Shown here: piece after piece, positions 36,380 to 46,169 of the stretch
How the letters are laid out: the number at the start of each line of letters is the position of its first letter
How positions within the stretch are numbered: position 1 is the stretch's first letter
DNA from: Gillisella vitis
GTDB taxonomy: Bacteria > Pseudomonadota > Alphaproteobacteria > Rhizobiales > Rhizobiaceae
Assembly (NCBI GenBank): GCA_009744235.1
Contig: WPHV01000001.1
Location: forward strand, 1-64,000
DNA length: 64,000 bases
Direction: 5' to 3'
Position numbers and translations under genes: made by a program
Notes under the pieces: model-generated
Told to the model about the DNA's origin: nothing
What the model saw: only the letters and a program-made list of their open reading frames with translations
The model's database searches: none

Positions 36380-36889
36380 TTATGCCACGGCCTGACGTTT
36401 CGGCAGTTTCCAATGCGGCCGAGGAAAATGGCAGGTATATCCGTTTGGAATGCGCTCAAGATAGTCCTGATGCTCCGGCTCGGCCTGCCAGAAATCACCC
36501 ACAGGTGCCAGTTCGGTCACGACCTTGCCAGGCCAGATGCCGGAAGCGTCCACGTCGGCAATGGTGTCCTCGGCAACCTTCTTTTGCTCTTCACTCGTGT
36601 AGAAGATCGCAGAACGATAGCTGACGCCGACATCGTTTCCCTGACGATTAGGCGTGCTTGGATCATGAATCTGGAAGAAAAATTCCAGGAGATCGCGAAA
36701 GCTTGTCTTTGATGGATCGAAGATAATTTCAATCGCCTCGGCATGTGTTCCATGATTGCGATAGGTCGCGTTCGCGACATCGCCGCCGGAATATCCCACT
36801 CGGGTAGCGATGACCCCGGGAAGCTTGCGGATCAGGTCCTGCATGCCCCAGAAGCAACCGCCTGCCAACACTGCGCGTTCACTCGTCAT
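36380..36889 (-). CDS. msrA: Peptide methionine sulfoxide reductase MsrA
   Basis: 169 residues. The catalytic Cys lies in [14 protein letters not shown] near the start, and the rest matches Msr[56 protein letters not shown], and [18 protein letters not shown]. It reduces the S-sulfoxide of methionine in oxidised proteins. This version lacks the usual resolving Cys pair at the far C-terminus and keeps only one Cys in GYTC. It stands alone. Confidence 0.96.
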   Translation of the reverse strand: MTSERAVLAGGCFWGMQDLIRKLPGVIATRVGYSGGDVANATYRNHGTHAEAIEIIFDPSKTSFRDLLEFFFQIHDPSTPNRQGNDVGVSYRSAIFYTSEEQKKVAEDTIADVDASGIWPGKVVTELAPVGDFWQAEPEHQDYLERIPNGYTCHFPRPHWKLPKRQAVA

Positions 36890-37030
36890 GGACGTAACTC
36901 CTATGGTTGGAATGCATTCTATGTAGGAACTATAGCACCCTGTTTCCAGCGGCCAGTCGGCATAGTAACGGCTTTGATGGCCATGGCGACGGAAAAATCC
37001 ACCCGCCCCTGCCCGACAAAACGTGGAAAG

Positions 37031-37381
37031 TCATCTCCTCAAGTAGCTTTTTGTACCGCTATCGGTAAGGCAGAACCGCCCACCTCGGGGACCAACGCAA
37101 AAGCTGCCGGAACGGCATGAGCACGACCCTTCCGACGCTGGGGCCAAAGATGGGTCCACAGGAGAAGTCAGGTTGAACGCAGGACCATCCGTCCGACCTT
37201 CCGCTCCACCCATAAATCTCGAGCATGACTTCTTGCTGGCGCTGATTGAGCCATCGTTACAGACAAAAAGATCGCCCCGGCACATTGCGATACCTGCCTT
37301 ACGGCCACTGCAGGGGAGATTTTCAGCGTGTAAAAGGGTTGGCATCACACAAACGGCTACCGAAAAAACCGCCGATCTCAT
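37031..37381 (-). CDS. Cys-rich exported protein of unknown function
   Basis: 116 residues from ATG 37381 with a signal peptide (RSAVFSVAVCVMPTLLHA). The mature part contains about seven Cys (LPCSGRKAGIAMCRGDLFVCNDGSISASKKSC, then CSCRSGSFCVGPRGGRFCLT), which suggests disulfide-stabilised repeats in the periplasm or outside. The CNDGSISASKKSC element recalls short conserved proteins of rhizobia, without known function. Longer frames upstream are basic and unlikely. Confidence 0.75.
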   Translation of the reverse strand: MRSAVFSVAVCVMPTLLHAENLPCSGRKAGIAMCRGDLFVCNDGSISASKKSCSRFMGGAEGRTDGPAFNLTSPVDPSLAPASEGSCSCRSGSFCVGPRGGRFCLTDSGTKSYLRR

Positions 37382-37616
37382 GAAAAGGCCAGTCCGGTCT
37401 ATGGGTCGAGAACACCTTCGTCGGGGCGCAGTTCCAGAATATCCATAGACGGCGTTAAGGTCGCGCCGCCACCGACGTTCCCATCCCCGGCCTAAACCAG
37501 CTCTATATCCCATGAAAATGGCCACCCTGATCCCAAGATGGCCATAATATCGTATTTAAGTGGAATTTCACATAACATAAGTCATGGAAATCATTCCTCG
37601 CGAATGCCTAGGACAA

Positions 37617-37913
37617 TTAGTCCTTATGCGCAGGCATGTCCTTCAGCTGATCCTTCGTCCATGTGGTGACGGCATGGACGTCGCCATCTTCATCCCGCAT
37701 GAATTGCAGATCCGACAGCGGAACACCGACCGGCTTTGCACCGATACCCAGGAAGCCGCCGACATCAATGATCGCTGTGCCGCTGGCACCCAGACCATGG
37801 ACATGATCCAGCTTGCCGACCTTGTGGTCGTCAGCACCATAAATGGTTGCACCTTCGAGCACGGCAGGTGTGAGTTCAGCGGTGGTGAGACGAACGTGAT
37901 TGGTATGATTCAT
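37617..37913 (-). CDS. PRC-barrel domain protein
   Basis: 98 residues from ATG 37913 (MNHTNHVRLTTAELTPAVLEGATIYGADDHKVGKLDHVHG). The body is a PRC-barrel: a small beta-barrel first known from RimM and photosynthetic reaction centre H subunits, here in the short stand-alone form common in rhizobia. GxKPVGVPLSDLQFMRDEDGDVHAVTTWTKDQL ends the fold. The function of such stand-alone proteins is not known; some are stress-linked. Confidence 0.85.
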   Translation of the reverse strand: MNHTNHVRLTTAELTPAVLEGATIYGADDHKVGKLDHVHGLGASGTAIIDVGGFLGIGAKPVGVPLSDLQFMRDEDGDVHAVTTWTKDQLKDMPAHKD

Positions 37914-38358
37914 TGGGTTATCCTCCTTGTTTGTACTGTAGAGGTAACCAACGGGGCAGAGGTTTGTTCCCTCCCTGCAAAACCAAAGCGTGTGCAGTGA
38001 GGCGGGATTGAAATCCCCGGCGCTTATTTGAACCATACCCGCAGAACCATCCCGTAACGTCACAATTGCACAATTTTCCATCAAATCCATGTCCTTTGAG
38101 CGCCGTCATCTATCAAAAGGAAGTGAGACTACCGAGAGCAGACCATCCAAGGCGGAAATCCCTGGAGGCAGAAAAAGTAATAGGCTGATTTTACTAGATT
38201 TTTATATCCACAATTCGACAAGGGACGCCAACGCATGTCTGCAATGCCTTTTCTGACAGGCGCGCGCCGTTGCAAAGCGCAGCAAAAGCGCCCAGATTCA
38301 AGGCATCGAACCGAAGAGTTCGACTTAATTTTATCCACTTGTAAAGTTGGAGAGATCC
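37914..38358. other. Intergenic region, nothing recognised
   Basis: About 445 bp between divergent small genes. I see no gene, tRNA or strong hairpin. AT-rich stretches near 38180-38215 could be a promoter for the exported protein gene at 38359. Confidence 0.35.
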
Positions 38359-38586
38359 ATGAAGACCTTTATCGCCACAGCCGTGCTCGCAAGCCTGATC
38401 GGCGCATCCGCATCGTTTGCCGCGACCACGACAAAAACCACCACCCAGCCCGCCCAGACCACTGCGTCCACGCAAACGGCGGCACAACTCAACGCGAGCG
38501 ACAGCAGTCAACAGTCGTCCAGCGGCGAATGGCAATTCAAGGCCCCCACGAAGAAGCCGCATCACCGCAACGAATATAACGGCTGA
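38359..38586 (+). CDS. Small exported low-complexity protein
   Basis: 75 residues from ATG 38359 with GGAGAG upstream. A signal peptide (KTFIATAVLASLIGASASFAA) precedes a Thr/Gln/Ala/Ser-rich linker (TTTKTTTQPAQTTASTQTAAQ) and a short conserved-looking end, SGEWQFKAPTKKPHHRNEYNG. Periplasmic small proteins of this type are frequent in rhizobia and have no known role. Confidence 0.65.
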   Translation: MKTFIATAVLASLIGASASFAATTTKTTTQPAQTTASTQTAAQLNASDSSQQSSSGEWQFKAPTKKPHHRNEYNG

Positions 38587-38711
38587 TTGCCGCGACCATC
38601 CCGATTGGGACGCCTTGTCGCATAAAGAGCGACAGCGAGCCGTTGTGCGCCCTATATGACGCACGGTGCTATAGTGAGCGAAACGCCGGTCTTTCGGCGT
38701 ATCGCCTTTCG

Positions 38712-39176
38712 TCACACAGCATAATCCACCGGAACGGCGGAACCGCTTTTCATCGTCTCCATCGAGATCGAGGCGGACACATCGAAAAGTTCGATACGCC
38801 GCACCAGCCGACGATAGACGACGTCGTAATGCTCGACCCGTGGCAGAACGATCTTCAAGATATAATCATGATGTCCGGTCAGGCGATGCGCCTCGACGAT
38901 TTCGGCGATATCGGTAATCGCTCGGCGAAACTCCTCCGTCCATTCATCGGTATGATGGGCGGTTTTCACCAAGGCGTAAACGGTTGTCGGCACGCCCACC
39001 TTGTCGCGATTGAGCACGGCGATCCGTCGCTCGATATATCCGCCCTCTTCCAGCTTCTGAATCCGGCGCGAACAGGCCGAAACCGATAGGGCGACCTTGT
39101 CGGCGAGATCGCTCACCGCAATGGCGGCATCCCGTTGCAACAGATCCAGAATCTTCCTGTCTCTCTCGTCAATCAC
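38712..39176 (-). CDS. Lrp/AsnC-family transcriptional regulator
   Basis: 154 residues from GTG 39176 (MIDERDRKILDLLQRDAAIAVSDLADKVALSVSACSRRIQKLEEGGYIERRIAVLN). This is the Lrp HTH; the C-terminal RAM domain includes VYALVKTAHHTDEWTEEFRRAITDIAEIVEAHRLTGHHDYILKIV. It is divergent from an aspartate/glutamate-racemase-like gene, so it probably senses an amino acid and controls that gene. Confidence 0.92.
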   Translation of the reverse strand: MIDERDRKILDLLQRDAAIAVSDLADKVALSVSACSRRIQKLEEGGYIERRIAVLNRDKVGVPTTVYALVKTAHHTDEWTEEFRRAITDIAEIVEAHRLTGHHDYILKIVLPRVEHYDVVYRRLVRRIELFDVSASISMETMKSGSAVPVDYAV

Positions 39177-39351
39177 GCCTTAATCCTCCGCCTTTCAGGA
39201 TGAATGCGCAAAGCATACGCGCATTTCACATTTTTCTCGCAATTTTTGTGCGGAACTTATGGTGATTTTCGAGAAATTTGCAAATCAACCGCTTCCATCC
39301 ACTGGCATAGTTTTGTTCATCACTACCAAAGACACCAAGGGGAACACGACA

Positions 39352-40065
39352 ATGCGGATGATCGGCTTGATTGGCGGAATGAGTTTTGAAAGCTCGGCGG
39401 TTTACTATCGGCTTATCAACGAAGCGGTTCGCCATCAGTTGGGCGGTTTGGCATCGGCTGAAATCGTCATGCGGTCGGTCGATTTTTCGCAGATCGTTGG
39501 CTACCAGAAGGCAGGCCGTTGGGATCTTGCGGAAAAAGTGCTGGGCGATGCCGCTGCCGCCCTGGAGCGTGCCGGTGCCGAATGCGTGCTGATCTGCACC
39601 AACACCATGCATCTGATTGCCGATGCCGTAGCAGCGCGTGTTTCCGTGCCGCTTATCCATATTGTCGATGCGACGGCCCAGGCTATCAAAGACTCTGGCT
39701 TCAAGCGGCCCCTGCTGCTCGCCACCCGCTACACGATGGAGCATGGCTTCTACACCGATCGCATGCGTGCCCTCGGCCTGCTGCCCATGGTGCCAGGCGC
39801 AGAGGATCGTGGCATTGTGCATGATGTGATTTTTGACGAACTCTGCGCGGGCCGCGTTGAAGAGCAGTCGCGGGCTGCCTATCTGGCAATCATCGAAAAG
39901 GCCAAGGCAGACGGTGCCGATTGCGTCATTCTCGGCTGCACCGAGATTTGTCTTTTGCTCAATCCAGACGATCTTTGCCTGCCGGGCTTTGATTCCACTG
40001 CCATTCATTGTGGGTCTGCGGTCGAGTTTTCTCTCACTCCGCAAGAGGTTAAGAAGATCGCCTGA
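39352..40065 (+). CDS. Aspartate/glutamate racemase family protein
   Basis: 237 residues from ATG 39352. The fold starts MIGLIGGMSFESSAVYYRLINEAVRHQLGG. The two catalytic cysteines are in LICTNTMHLIAD and VILGCTEICLLL, as in YgeA/RacX-type enzymes. It interconverts L- and D-forms of aspartate, glutamate or another amino acid. Divergence from an Lrp-type regulator suggests amino-acid induction. The exact substrate cannot be read from sequence. Confidence 0.9.
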   Translation: MRMIGLIGGMSFESSAVYYRLINEAVRHQLGGLASAEIVMRSVDFSQIVGYQKAGRWDLAEKVLGDAAAALERAGAECVLICTNTMHLIADAVAARVSVPLIHIVDATAQAIKDSGFKRPLLLATRYTMEHGFYTDRMRALGLLPMVPGAEDRGIVHDVIFDELCAGRVEEQSRAAYLAIIEKAKADGADCVILGCTEICLLLNPDDLCLPGFDSTAIHCGSAVEFSLTPQEVKKIA

Positions 40066-40141
40066 AGACATTGACTGCGGTTTATTGATCGCAGTCATTT
40101 TTTTGCTTGATTTGGAAACGATCATTTCCTATTGTAGGACC

Positions 40142-40756
40142 ATGATGAACCAGCAAACAAAATCCGGCAGACCTGCGGGCCGCCCTCGGGAATTCGACAC
40201 GGATGTGGCGCTGGACGCTGCCTTGGTGGTGTTTTCCGAGCGGGGCTACCAGGCCGCCTCGATCAGTGAGCTTGCCGAAGCCATGGGGTTGACGGCAGGT
40301 AGTATCTACAAGGCGTTCGGCGACAAGCGTGGTGTATTTCTCGCCGCCTTCGATCGCTACTGGTCGGTGCGCCATGCGATGATCCTGAAGCGCATGGCAC
40401 CGCTTAAGACCGGGCGGGAAAAGTTGTTTGCCCTTTTGCAGCATTATGCCGACCACGCCCATGGCGCGGCAGGCCGGCGCGGCTGCCTCATCGTCGGCGG
40501 TGCCAATGATCTGGCACTGCTGGATGCGGAAGCCTCCGCCCGGGTAGGGCTCGCTTTTACCGCCAACCAGCAGCGCCTGAAGGACCAGATTGTTACCGGA
40601 CAGGCCGATGGCTCGATCCGGGCCGATCTGAATGCCGATGTCATTTCTAGCACCCTGCTCTGCCTGACGATGGGCATGCGCGTGGTCGGCAAAACAGGCC
40701 GAACAGAAGACGAGATGCAGGCCGTGGCGCAAGCGGCGCTGCGGCTTTTGGACTGA
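40142..40756 (+). CDS. TetR/AcrR-family transcriptional regulator
   Basis: 204 residues from ATG 40142 or 40145. The opening SGRPAGRPREFDTDVALDAALVVFSERGYQAASISELAEAMGLTAGSIYKAFGDKRGVFLAAFDRY is the full TetR HTH. The C-terminal part (REKLFALLQHYADHAHGAAGRRGCLIVGGANDLALLDAEA) belongs to the TetR_C_6/YcdC-like group. It lies 157 bp upstream of an MFS exporter on the same strand, the usual regulator and pump arrangement. Confidence 0.9.
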   Translation: MMNQQTKSGRPAGRPREFDTDVALDAALVVFSERGYQAASISELAEAMGLTAGSIYKAFGDKRGVFLAAFDRYWSVRHAMILKRMAPLKTGREKLFALLQHYADHAHGAAGRRGCLIVGGANDLALLDAEASARVGLAFTANQQRLKDQIVTGQADGSIRADLNADVISSTLLCLTMGMRVVGKTGRTEDEMQAVAQAALRLLD

Positions 40757-40913
40757 CCAGGATTTTAGCCCTTACAGCGGCGTACAGCAGCACGGCGCGG
40801 TGAGGTTCGTCGTAACACGTCCTATTCGCTCAATCATTCAACAGGCACTCACTGACACCAGTACCATGGCATCCTCCCAAGACCATGGCGCCCCAAGCCG
40901 AGAAGCAACCACC

Positions 40914-42128
40914 ATGACCCATTCCAGCCCGCTCTTGCGGCATGACGCTGAACACACCTTGTCGCCGATATTGACCTTTATCTTTGCCCTGGCCTGCGGG
41001 CTTATCGCCGCCAATCTCTATTACGGCCAGCCGCTGGCCGGACCGATCAGCGCGGATTTGGGGTTCTCACCCCAGGCGACCGGCCTGATCGTCACCCTCA
41101 CTCAGCTTGGTTACTGTCTGGGCCTTTTGCTGCTGGTGCCGCTGGGTGACCTGATCGAAAACCGCAAGCTGGTGATCATCCTGATTGGTCTTGCCGCGCT
41201 GGCCCTGCTGGGCGGCGCGCTTTCGACCTCGCCGGGTCTTTTCCTGCTGGCCTGCCTTGGCATTGGCCTTGCATCCGCAGCCGCCCAGGTTCTGGTGCCC
41301 TTTGCCGCCAGCATGGCACCGGATGCCTCACGCGGGCGGGTTGTCGGCAATGTCATGAGCGGGCTGCTCTGCGGCATCATGCTGGCCCGGCCCATTGCCA
41401 GCTTCATCGCCGAGGCATCGTCCTGGCATGTCATCTACGTGCTTTCGGCGGTTGCCATGATCGGGCTGATGGTGGTGCTCGGCATGACCCTGCCCCGCCG
41501 CCAGCCGCATGCGCAGATCGGCTACGGTGCGCTGCTGTCCTCCATGGCCCATATGGCGCTGACAAACCGTGTACTCCAGCGCCGGGCGCTTTATCAGGCC
41601 GGGATGTTTGGTGCCTTCAGCCTGTTCTGGACCACGACGCCCTTGCTGCTGTCAGGCCCGCATTTTGGCCTGAGCCAGAATGGTATCGCGCTGTTTGCAC
41701 TCGCCGGAGCATCCGGTGCCATCGCCTCACCCATTGCCGGACGAATGGCTGATCGCGGCCTGACCCGGCAGATTTCCATCGGCGCCATGGTCATGGGCAT
41801 CGCTGCGTTCGTGCTTGGCCGCTATGCGATCGAAACCTCACCGCTGACAGGCGTGATCTGCCTGACGATTGCTGCCATTACTCTGGATTTCGGCGTACAG
41901 GCCAATCTGATCAGCGGCCAGCGCATCATCTATTCGATGACAGCCGCCCATCGCAGCCGTCTCAACGGCATCTATATGGCGACATTCTTTCTTGGTGGCG
42001 CGCTTGGCTCAGCCATCGGCGGCTGGGCCTATGCGACAGGCGGATGGTCGCTGACCGCCTGGATCGGCCTCTGCTTTCCAGCCGCCTCGCTTGTCCTGCT
42101 GCTGACAGAGCGGCGGCAAACGGCCTAA
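40914..42128 (+). CDS. MFS transporter
   Basis: 404 residues from ATG 40914; ATG 40866 would add 16. About 12 hydrophobic segments follow the major facilitator pattern. Motif A-like loop is LLVPLGDLIENRKLVI, and the second half repeats it as PIAGRMADRGLTRQ. The opening ALACGLIAANLYYGQPLAGPISADLGFSPQATGLIVTLTQLGYCLGLLLLVPLGDL is typical of sugar/drug efflux members of this family. A TetR gene precedes it. The stop codon TAA abuts a MITE-like repeat. Confidence 0.9.
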   Translation: MTHSSPLLRHDAEHTLSPILTFIFALACGLIAANLYYGQPLAGPISADLGFSPQATGLIVTLTQLGYCLGLLLLVPLGDLIENRKLVIILIGLAALALLGGALSTSPGLFLLACLGIGLASAAAQVLVPFAASMAPDASRGRVVGNVMSGLLCGIMLARPIASFIAEASSWHVIYVLSAVAMIGLMVVLGMTLPRRQPHAQIGYGALLSSMAHMALTNRVLQRRALYQAGMFGAFSLFWTTTPLLLSGPHFGLSQNGIALFALAGASGAIASPIAGRMADRGLTRQISIGAMVMGIAAFVLGRYAIETSPLTGVICLTIAAITLDFGVQANLISGQRIIYSMTAAHRSRLNGIYMATFFLGGALGSAIGGWAYATGGWSLTAWIGLCFPAASLVLLLTERRQTA

Positions 42129-42268
42129 CAGTCTATCCAATAATTGCCACTGGCCGTCTGCAAATGGCAATTTCTGCGCTTCCGGTACTCACGTACCTTA
42201 AGTACGCTCCGTTCCGGTTCTCGAAATCACCATTTTCGCCAGGCCAGCAACAATTCTTGAACAGACTG
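42129..42268. mobile_element. MITE-like repeat, copy A (uninterrupted)
   Basis: 140 bp starting immediately after the TAA of the MFS gene. The ends form imperfect terminal inverted repeats of about 27 bp: CAGTCTATCCAATAATTG at the left and, reversed, CAGTCTGTTCAAGAATTG at the right, followed by CTGGCC in both. The element is non-coding. Copy B at 51270-51464 is inverted relative to it and nearly identical outside an insertion of about 58 bp. Confidence 0.75.
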
Positions 42269-42292
42269 TAAAATCTACAGAGCCGAATAGGA

Positions 42293-42324
42293 AGCGCCGT
42301 GCGTTTTATAAAACACACGGCGCT
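42293..42324. terminator. Hairpin between convergent genes (repeat-derived)
   Basis: AGCGCCGTGCGTTTTATAAAACACACGGCGCT-type palindrome: the arms AGCGCCGTG and CACGGCGCT enclose a GTTTTATAAAAC core, with one mismatch. It matches the second hairpin of the bipartite repeat family and lies between the MFS and chemoreceptor genes, where it could stop transcription from both sides. Confidence 0.6.
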
Positions 42325-42350
42325 ATAACGGTTTAAATCGACTTAGTTTT

Positions 42351-44126
42351 TTAAAACTCGCTCCAGCCGCCGGATTGAGATGCGACGGAACCCGCTACCT
42401 TCGACATCAACTCCCGCGCTGGTGAGGCCGTGGGCCGATGTGCTGACGTCGCCGCGCCAAGCTGGCGTGACGAAGGCCTCATACCGGCACCGCCCAACTG
42501 GAATTTCTCAATCAACTCGCGCAGACGCGCCGTTTCCTGGGCAAGCGTTGCGCTGGCCGCATTTGTCTCTTCAACCATGGCCGCATTCTGCTGCGTTACC
42601 TGATCCATCTGGTTGACGGCCGCATTGACTTCGGAAAGCCCGGTGGCCTGCTCGCGCGCCGAACTGGTAATGGCTTCCATATGTTCATTGACCGCAACGA
42701 TATTCTGCTGGATCGTCCGAAGCGCCTCGCCCGTTTCGCTCACCAGCCTTACCCCGGTGCTGACCTCGTTTGAAGAATTGCGGATCAGTTCCTTGATTTC
42801 CTTGGCCGCCTGGGCAGAGCGCTGTGCCAGTTCGCGAACCTCTTGCGCGACCACGGCAAAGCCCTTGCCCGCTTCACCGGCACGAGCAGCCTCGACACCG
42901 GCATTCAGCGCCAGCAGATTGGTCTGGAAGGCGATTTCGTCGATCACCCCAATGATATTGGAAATCTGATTGGACGAATTCTCAATGCGAGACATCGCGC
43001 CAACCGCATCCTCAACCACCTTTGCAGAGCGCACCGCATTGTCGCTGGCTGTCGATGCCGAATGACGGGCTTCTTCTGCACGTTTAGAGGCATTCGAGAC
43101 ATTGACGGTAATTTCGTCAAGCGCCGCAGCGGTCTCTTCCAGGGAGGCGGCCTGCTGTTCGGTTCGCTTGGACAGATCTTCTGCACTCTGGCTGATTTCG
43201 CGCGTGCCATTGTCGATCTGGCTGGTTGAATGCGCCACCGCGCCAAGCGTGTTGCGCATCTGGAGCAACGCATCATTCATCGTGCGGCGCAGTTCTTCAA
43301 AATCCGGCGCAAACGGGTTGTCCAGAGTGAAGGTCAGATCACCCTGCGCCAGCCGCGTCAGGGCAGCGCCAATCGCATTGACCGCATTCACTCTTTCCGT
43401 CACATCCGTGGCAAATTTAACGACTTTTGTGACCTTGCCCTGGGAGTCCAGGATCGGGTTATAGGCGGCATTGATCACCACCTTCTTTCCATTCTTGCCG
43501 TAACGAATGAACTCTGCCGATTGAACCTCACCGCGACGCAAAGCAGCCCAGAACTCTTTGTAGTCGGCTGATTTCGCGTATTCGGGGTCAACCAGCATGC
43601 TGTGGTGACGACCCTTTATCTCGTCCACTTTATAATTAATGGATTTGAGGAAGTTTTCGTTGGCGGTAACGATCTCACCTTCCGTGGTAAACTCGATAAT
43701 GCCTTGAGAACGGCTGATCGCCATCATCTGCCCCTGGTAATCCAGGTTCTGCAATCGCTCCTTGGCATTGGCCCATTCGACAACAAAGCCAGTTGTTTTT
43801 CCACTTTCCCGCAAAGGCGTGACGATGAGATCGAACGCGCGGTGACCAACCCAGATCGTCGCCCGGTGCTGCGTTTTGAGAGCAGCCAGCATATTGCGCT
43901 GATGGGATGGGTTTTTGTGGAAAATATCGATATTGCTGCCAATGAGTTTGTTAAAATCGAAGCGCGGAAGTTCCTTCTTGAGGTCAGATTCGGCCTCCTT
44001 AAGCAGTTCCATGACGGAATCGTTCATATAACGAATATTAAGATCAACATCCGAAATCATAATATTGGCTGTAATCAGCTTCAAAGAATGGGTCTGCATC
44101 CGAGCTATACTAGAAATTCCGAACAT
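42351..44126 (-). CDS. Soluble PAS-PAS chemoreceptor with C-terminal tether-like peptide
   Basis: 591 residues from ATG 44126 with AAGGGAC upstream. No membrane segment is present. PAS 1 spans about 10-120 ([30 protein letters not shown], which resembles PAS of Aer-type receptors), and PAS 2 about 140-250 ([39 protein letters not shown]). A HAMP-like region and the signalling domain follow, with [41 protein letters not shown]. The protein ends GGWSEF, close to the NWETF-type pentapeptide that binds CheR or CheB. It is a paralogue of the receptor at 31259-32935 and probably senses an internal redox or energy signal. Confidence 0.92.
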   Translation of the reverse strand: MFGISSIARMQTHSLKLITANIMISDVDLNIRYMNDSVMELLKEAESDLKKELPRFDFNKLIGSNIDIFHKNPSHQRNMLAALKTQHRATIWVGHRAFDLIVTPLRESGKTTGFVVEWANAKERLQNLDYQGQMMAISRSQGIIEFTTEGEIVTANENFLKSINYKVDEIKGRHHSMLVDPEYAKSADYKEFWAALRRGEVQSAEFIRYGKNGKKVVINAAYNPILDSQGKVTKVVKFATDVTERVNAVNAIGAALTRLAQGDLTFTLDNPFAPDFEELRRTMNDALLQMRNTLGAVAHSTSQIDNGTREISQSAEDLSKRTEQQAASLEETAAALDEITVNVSNASKRAEEARHSASTASDNAVRSAKVVEDAVGAMSRIENSSNQISNIIGVIDEIAFQTNLLALNAGVEAARAGEAGKGFAVVAQEVRELAQRSAQAAKEIKELIRNSSNEVSTGVRLVSETGEALRTIQQNIVAVNEHMEAITSSAREQATGLSEVNAAVNQMDQVTQQNAAMVEETNAASATLAQETARLRELIEKFQLGGAGMRPSSRQLGAATSAHRPTASPARELMSKVAGSVASQSGGWSEF

Positions 44127-44406
44127 TACGTGTAGTCCCTTTCCGAAGAACTGAGGAAGGCGCGAGAACAGGCTCTGTTCTGTCGAGAGCGTCACGGATA
44201 CCAACCAAAATGACATTGCCAGCATGAAGTGTAGGCGAAATCTCCCTATAATTTATTAATAAATTAGCTAACACGAAACATATGGAATTTGAAAAAATCA
44301 CAGAGATTGCATAATAAAATTAGAGACTTACAGTATGTTTCCTTGAGAGGACACAGGATACCGTGACATTCGACCACGCACGATGGATGGTTTTTTTAGT
44401 CCACGA
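44127..44406. other. Chemoreceptor promoter region
   Basis: About 280 bp upstream of the chemoreceptor, AT-rich from 44225 to 44345. No gene is seen. A palindromic repeat follows at 44407. Confidence 0.4.
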
Positions 44407-44503
44407 AGCGCCGTGCTCAATATATGGTGCACGGCGCTATAATTCTTTATATCTGCCGTATAATCTCCTCCTGACATCCGCGCCGATTTAAGGAATTATG
44501 CAG
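44407..44503. repeat. Palindromic intergenic repeat, bipartite family, copy 3 (reversed)
   Basis: AGCGCCGTGC at 44407-44416 pairs with GCACGGCGCT at 44429-44438; then come TATAATTCTTTATATCTGC and CCGATTTAAGGAATTATGCAG. This is the block order of the copy at 24408-24500 read backwards. It ends 10 bp before the stop of the HxlR gene. Confidence 0.75.
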
Positions 44504-44513
44504 GCGTTCAGCC

Positions 44514-44924
44514 TCACACATTCTGCATATCGAACCGAGCGCGAGCCTCGACCACGCGGGCATGATTGTCGATGGCAAATTCCACGAGATATCTGAGTGA
44601 AAATACCAGCTGCTCACCCATCTCCGTCAGACCATATTCAACGCTGGGCGGTTTGGTGGGAAAAACCTGCCGGTGAACATAACCATCGCGTTGCAGGTCT
44701 CTCAGGGTCTGGGTCAGCATGCGCTGGGAAATATCAGGCACCAGGCGTCGAAGCTCACCGAAGCGATAGGGTTTCTCGGCAAGCGAACCTAGAATGAGCG
44801 TCGACCATTTGTCGCCGACATGGGAAATAACCGAGCGCACCGGGCAATTGTCTTCCGCCCGTTTGCTTTTGCTTCCCCCCCTCGCCGTTGCCTCCGAGGG
44901 AGCCCGCTGCGTGGCATCGTTCAT
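44514..44924 (-). CDS. HxlR-family transcriptional regulator
   Basis: 136 residues. The winged helix is complete: [80 protein letters not shown]. The Cys near position 28 is the residue that senses quinones or oxidants in YodB/QorR-type members. It is divergent from a QorB-like quinone reductase, the same pairing as E. coli ytfH and ytfG, so it probably represses that gene until oxidised. Confidence 0.92.
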   Translation of the reverse strand: MNDATQRAPSEATARGGSKSKRAEDNCPVRSVISHVGDKWSTLILGSLAEKPYRFGELRRLVPDISQRMLTQTLRDLQRDGYVHRQVFPTKPPSVEYGLTEMGEQLVFSLRYLVEFAIDNHARVVEARARFDMQNV

Positions 44925-45047
44925 GATGGTACCCTTTCTGTAACCAAAGGTGCTAAAACTGCCTTCTTTACAGCAGTTCCAAAAGGCTGATTATAGTGCT
45001 GGTCTCAAATTGAGAGCAACAAGATAATAGGGTATGGAGTTTTACAG

Positions 45048-45144
45048 GCCGTGCGTTTTATAAAACGTGGAGACAACTCTGTAACACTCTATATCCGCTG
45101 GATAATTTCCCCTTCAACCAATTCCGGTTCAGGGAATTATGCAG
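45048..45144. repeat. Palindromic intergenic repeat, bipartite family, copy 4 (reversed)
   Basis: GCCGTGCGTTTTATAAAACG at 45048 is the second hairpin, followed by GTAACACTCTATATCCGC and, at the end, a hairpin with CAACCAATTCCGGTT and AGGGAATTATGCAG. It ends 19 bp before the start codon of the quinone reductase gene, so it forms part of that leader or promoter. Confidence 0.75.
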
Positions 45145-45162
45145 GAGCTGGGATAGAGAAAT

Positions 45163-46038
45163 ATGACCAAAATACTGATTACCGGAGCATCCGGAAAGCT
45201 TGGAAGACTTATCATCAATCATTTGCTGGAAAGCCAGCATGTTGCCGCTGCTGATATCGTTGCCGCCAGCCGCAATCTATCGGGTCTGGCGGATCTTGCC
45301 GCAAAGGGCATCGAAACACGGCGGGCCGACTTCACCGATCCGGCATCGCTTGACCAGGCCTTTTCCGGCATTGACCGGCTGCTGATCATTTCCACCGATG
45401 CCATCGGTTCGCGCGTCGAGCAACACAAAGCAGCGATTGCAGCCGCCGCCAATGCCAAGGTCGGCCGGATTTTCTACACATCCATGCCAAATCCGGAGAC
45501 ATCCAAGATCCTGTTTGCTCCCGAACATGCGCAAACCGAACAGGCCATCAAGGCTTCCGGCCTTGCCTATACGATTTTGCGCAACAACTGGTACATGGAA
45601 AATCTATTCATGGCGCTGCCATCGGCGCTGGCCAGCGGCCAGTGGTATACATCCGCCGGAGAGGGCAAGACCGCCTATATCGCCCGAGAGGACATTGCCC
45701 GCGCCATCGCCAGCGCCCTGGCCAAGCCTGTGGCCGAAAACATCATCTATACGCTCTGCGGCAGCCGCGCCTATAGCAACAGGGAGATTGCCGCTCTGGC
45801 CGAAAAAGCCACGGGCAAGCCGCTTGCCGTGGTCGACATCACCGACCAGCAGCTGGAAGACGGCATGGTCGCTGCCGGCATTCCCAAACCCGTAGCGCCT
45901 GTATTCGCCTCAATCGATACGGCCATCCGCGCCGGTGACCTGGATGTGGTAACCGATGACGCGCAAAGCTTGTCGGGCCATCCATTGCTGTCGCTAGAGA
46001 CCTTCATGGAAGCGAACAAGACCGCCCTTATCGGCTGA
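45163..46038 (+). CDS. NAD(P)H quinone oxidoreductase-like SDR (QorB/NmrA type)
   Basis: 291 residues. It opens with the NmrA-type dinucleotide motif ITGASGKLGRLIINHLLE, continues AADIVAASRNLSGLADLAAKGIETRRADFTDPASLDQAFSGIDRLLIISTD, and has the YTILRNNWYMENLF block of QorB/YtfG. This group reduces quinones with NADPH. The divergent HxlR regulator supports a response to quinone or electrophile stress. A long hairpin terminator follows. Confidence 0.9.
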   Translation: MTKILITGASGKLGRLIINHLLESQHVAAADIVAASRNLSGLADLAAKGIETRRADFTDPASLDQAFSGIDRLLIISTDAIGSRVEQHKAAIAAAANAKVGRIFYTSMPNPETSKILFAPEHAQTEQAIKASGLAYTILRNNWYMENLFMALPSALASGQWYTSAGEGKTAYIAREDIARAIASALAKPVAENIIYTLCGSRAYSNREIAALAEKATGKPLAVVDITDQQLEDGMVAAGIPKPVAPVFASIDTAIRAGDLDVVTDDAQSLSGHPLLSLETFMEANKTALIG

Positions 46039-46078
46039 TTGATCCCTATCGACCAACCGGCACAGGCTCTCCTGACCT

Positions 46079-46122
46079 CAGAATGACGCCAGGCAATCTC
46101 TGCTCAGCATGGCGTCATTCTG
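46079..46122. terminator. Bidirectional hairpin between convergent genes
   Basis: CAGAATGACGCCA at 46079-46091 pairs perfectly with TGGCGTCATTCTG at 46110-46122, a 13-bp stem with an 18-nt loop. It lies between the quinone reductase gene and pdxJ. Confidence 0.7.
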
Positions 46123-46169
46123 GATGGCACATCTGGAATATATAGATCTGAATAAGTGGCGCGTGGACT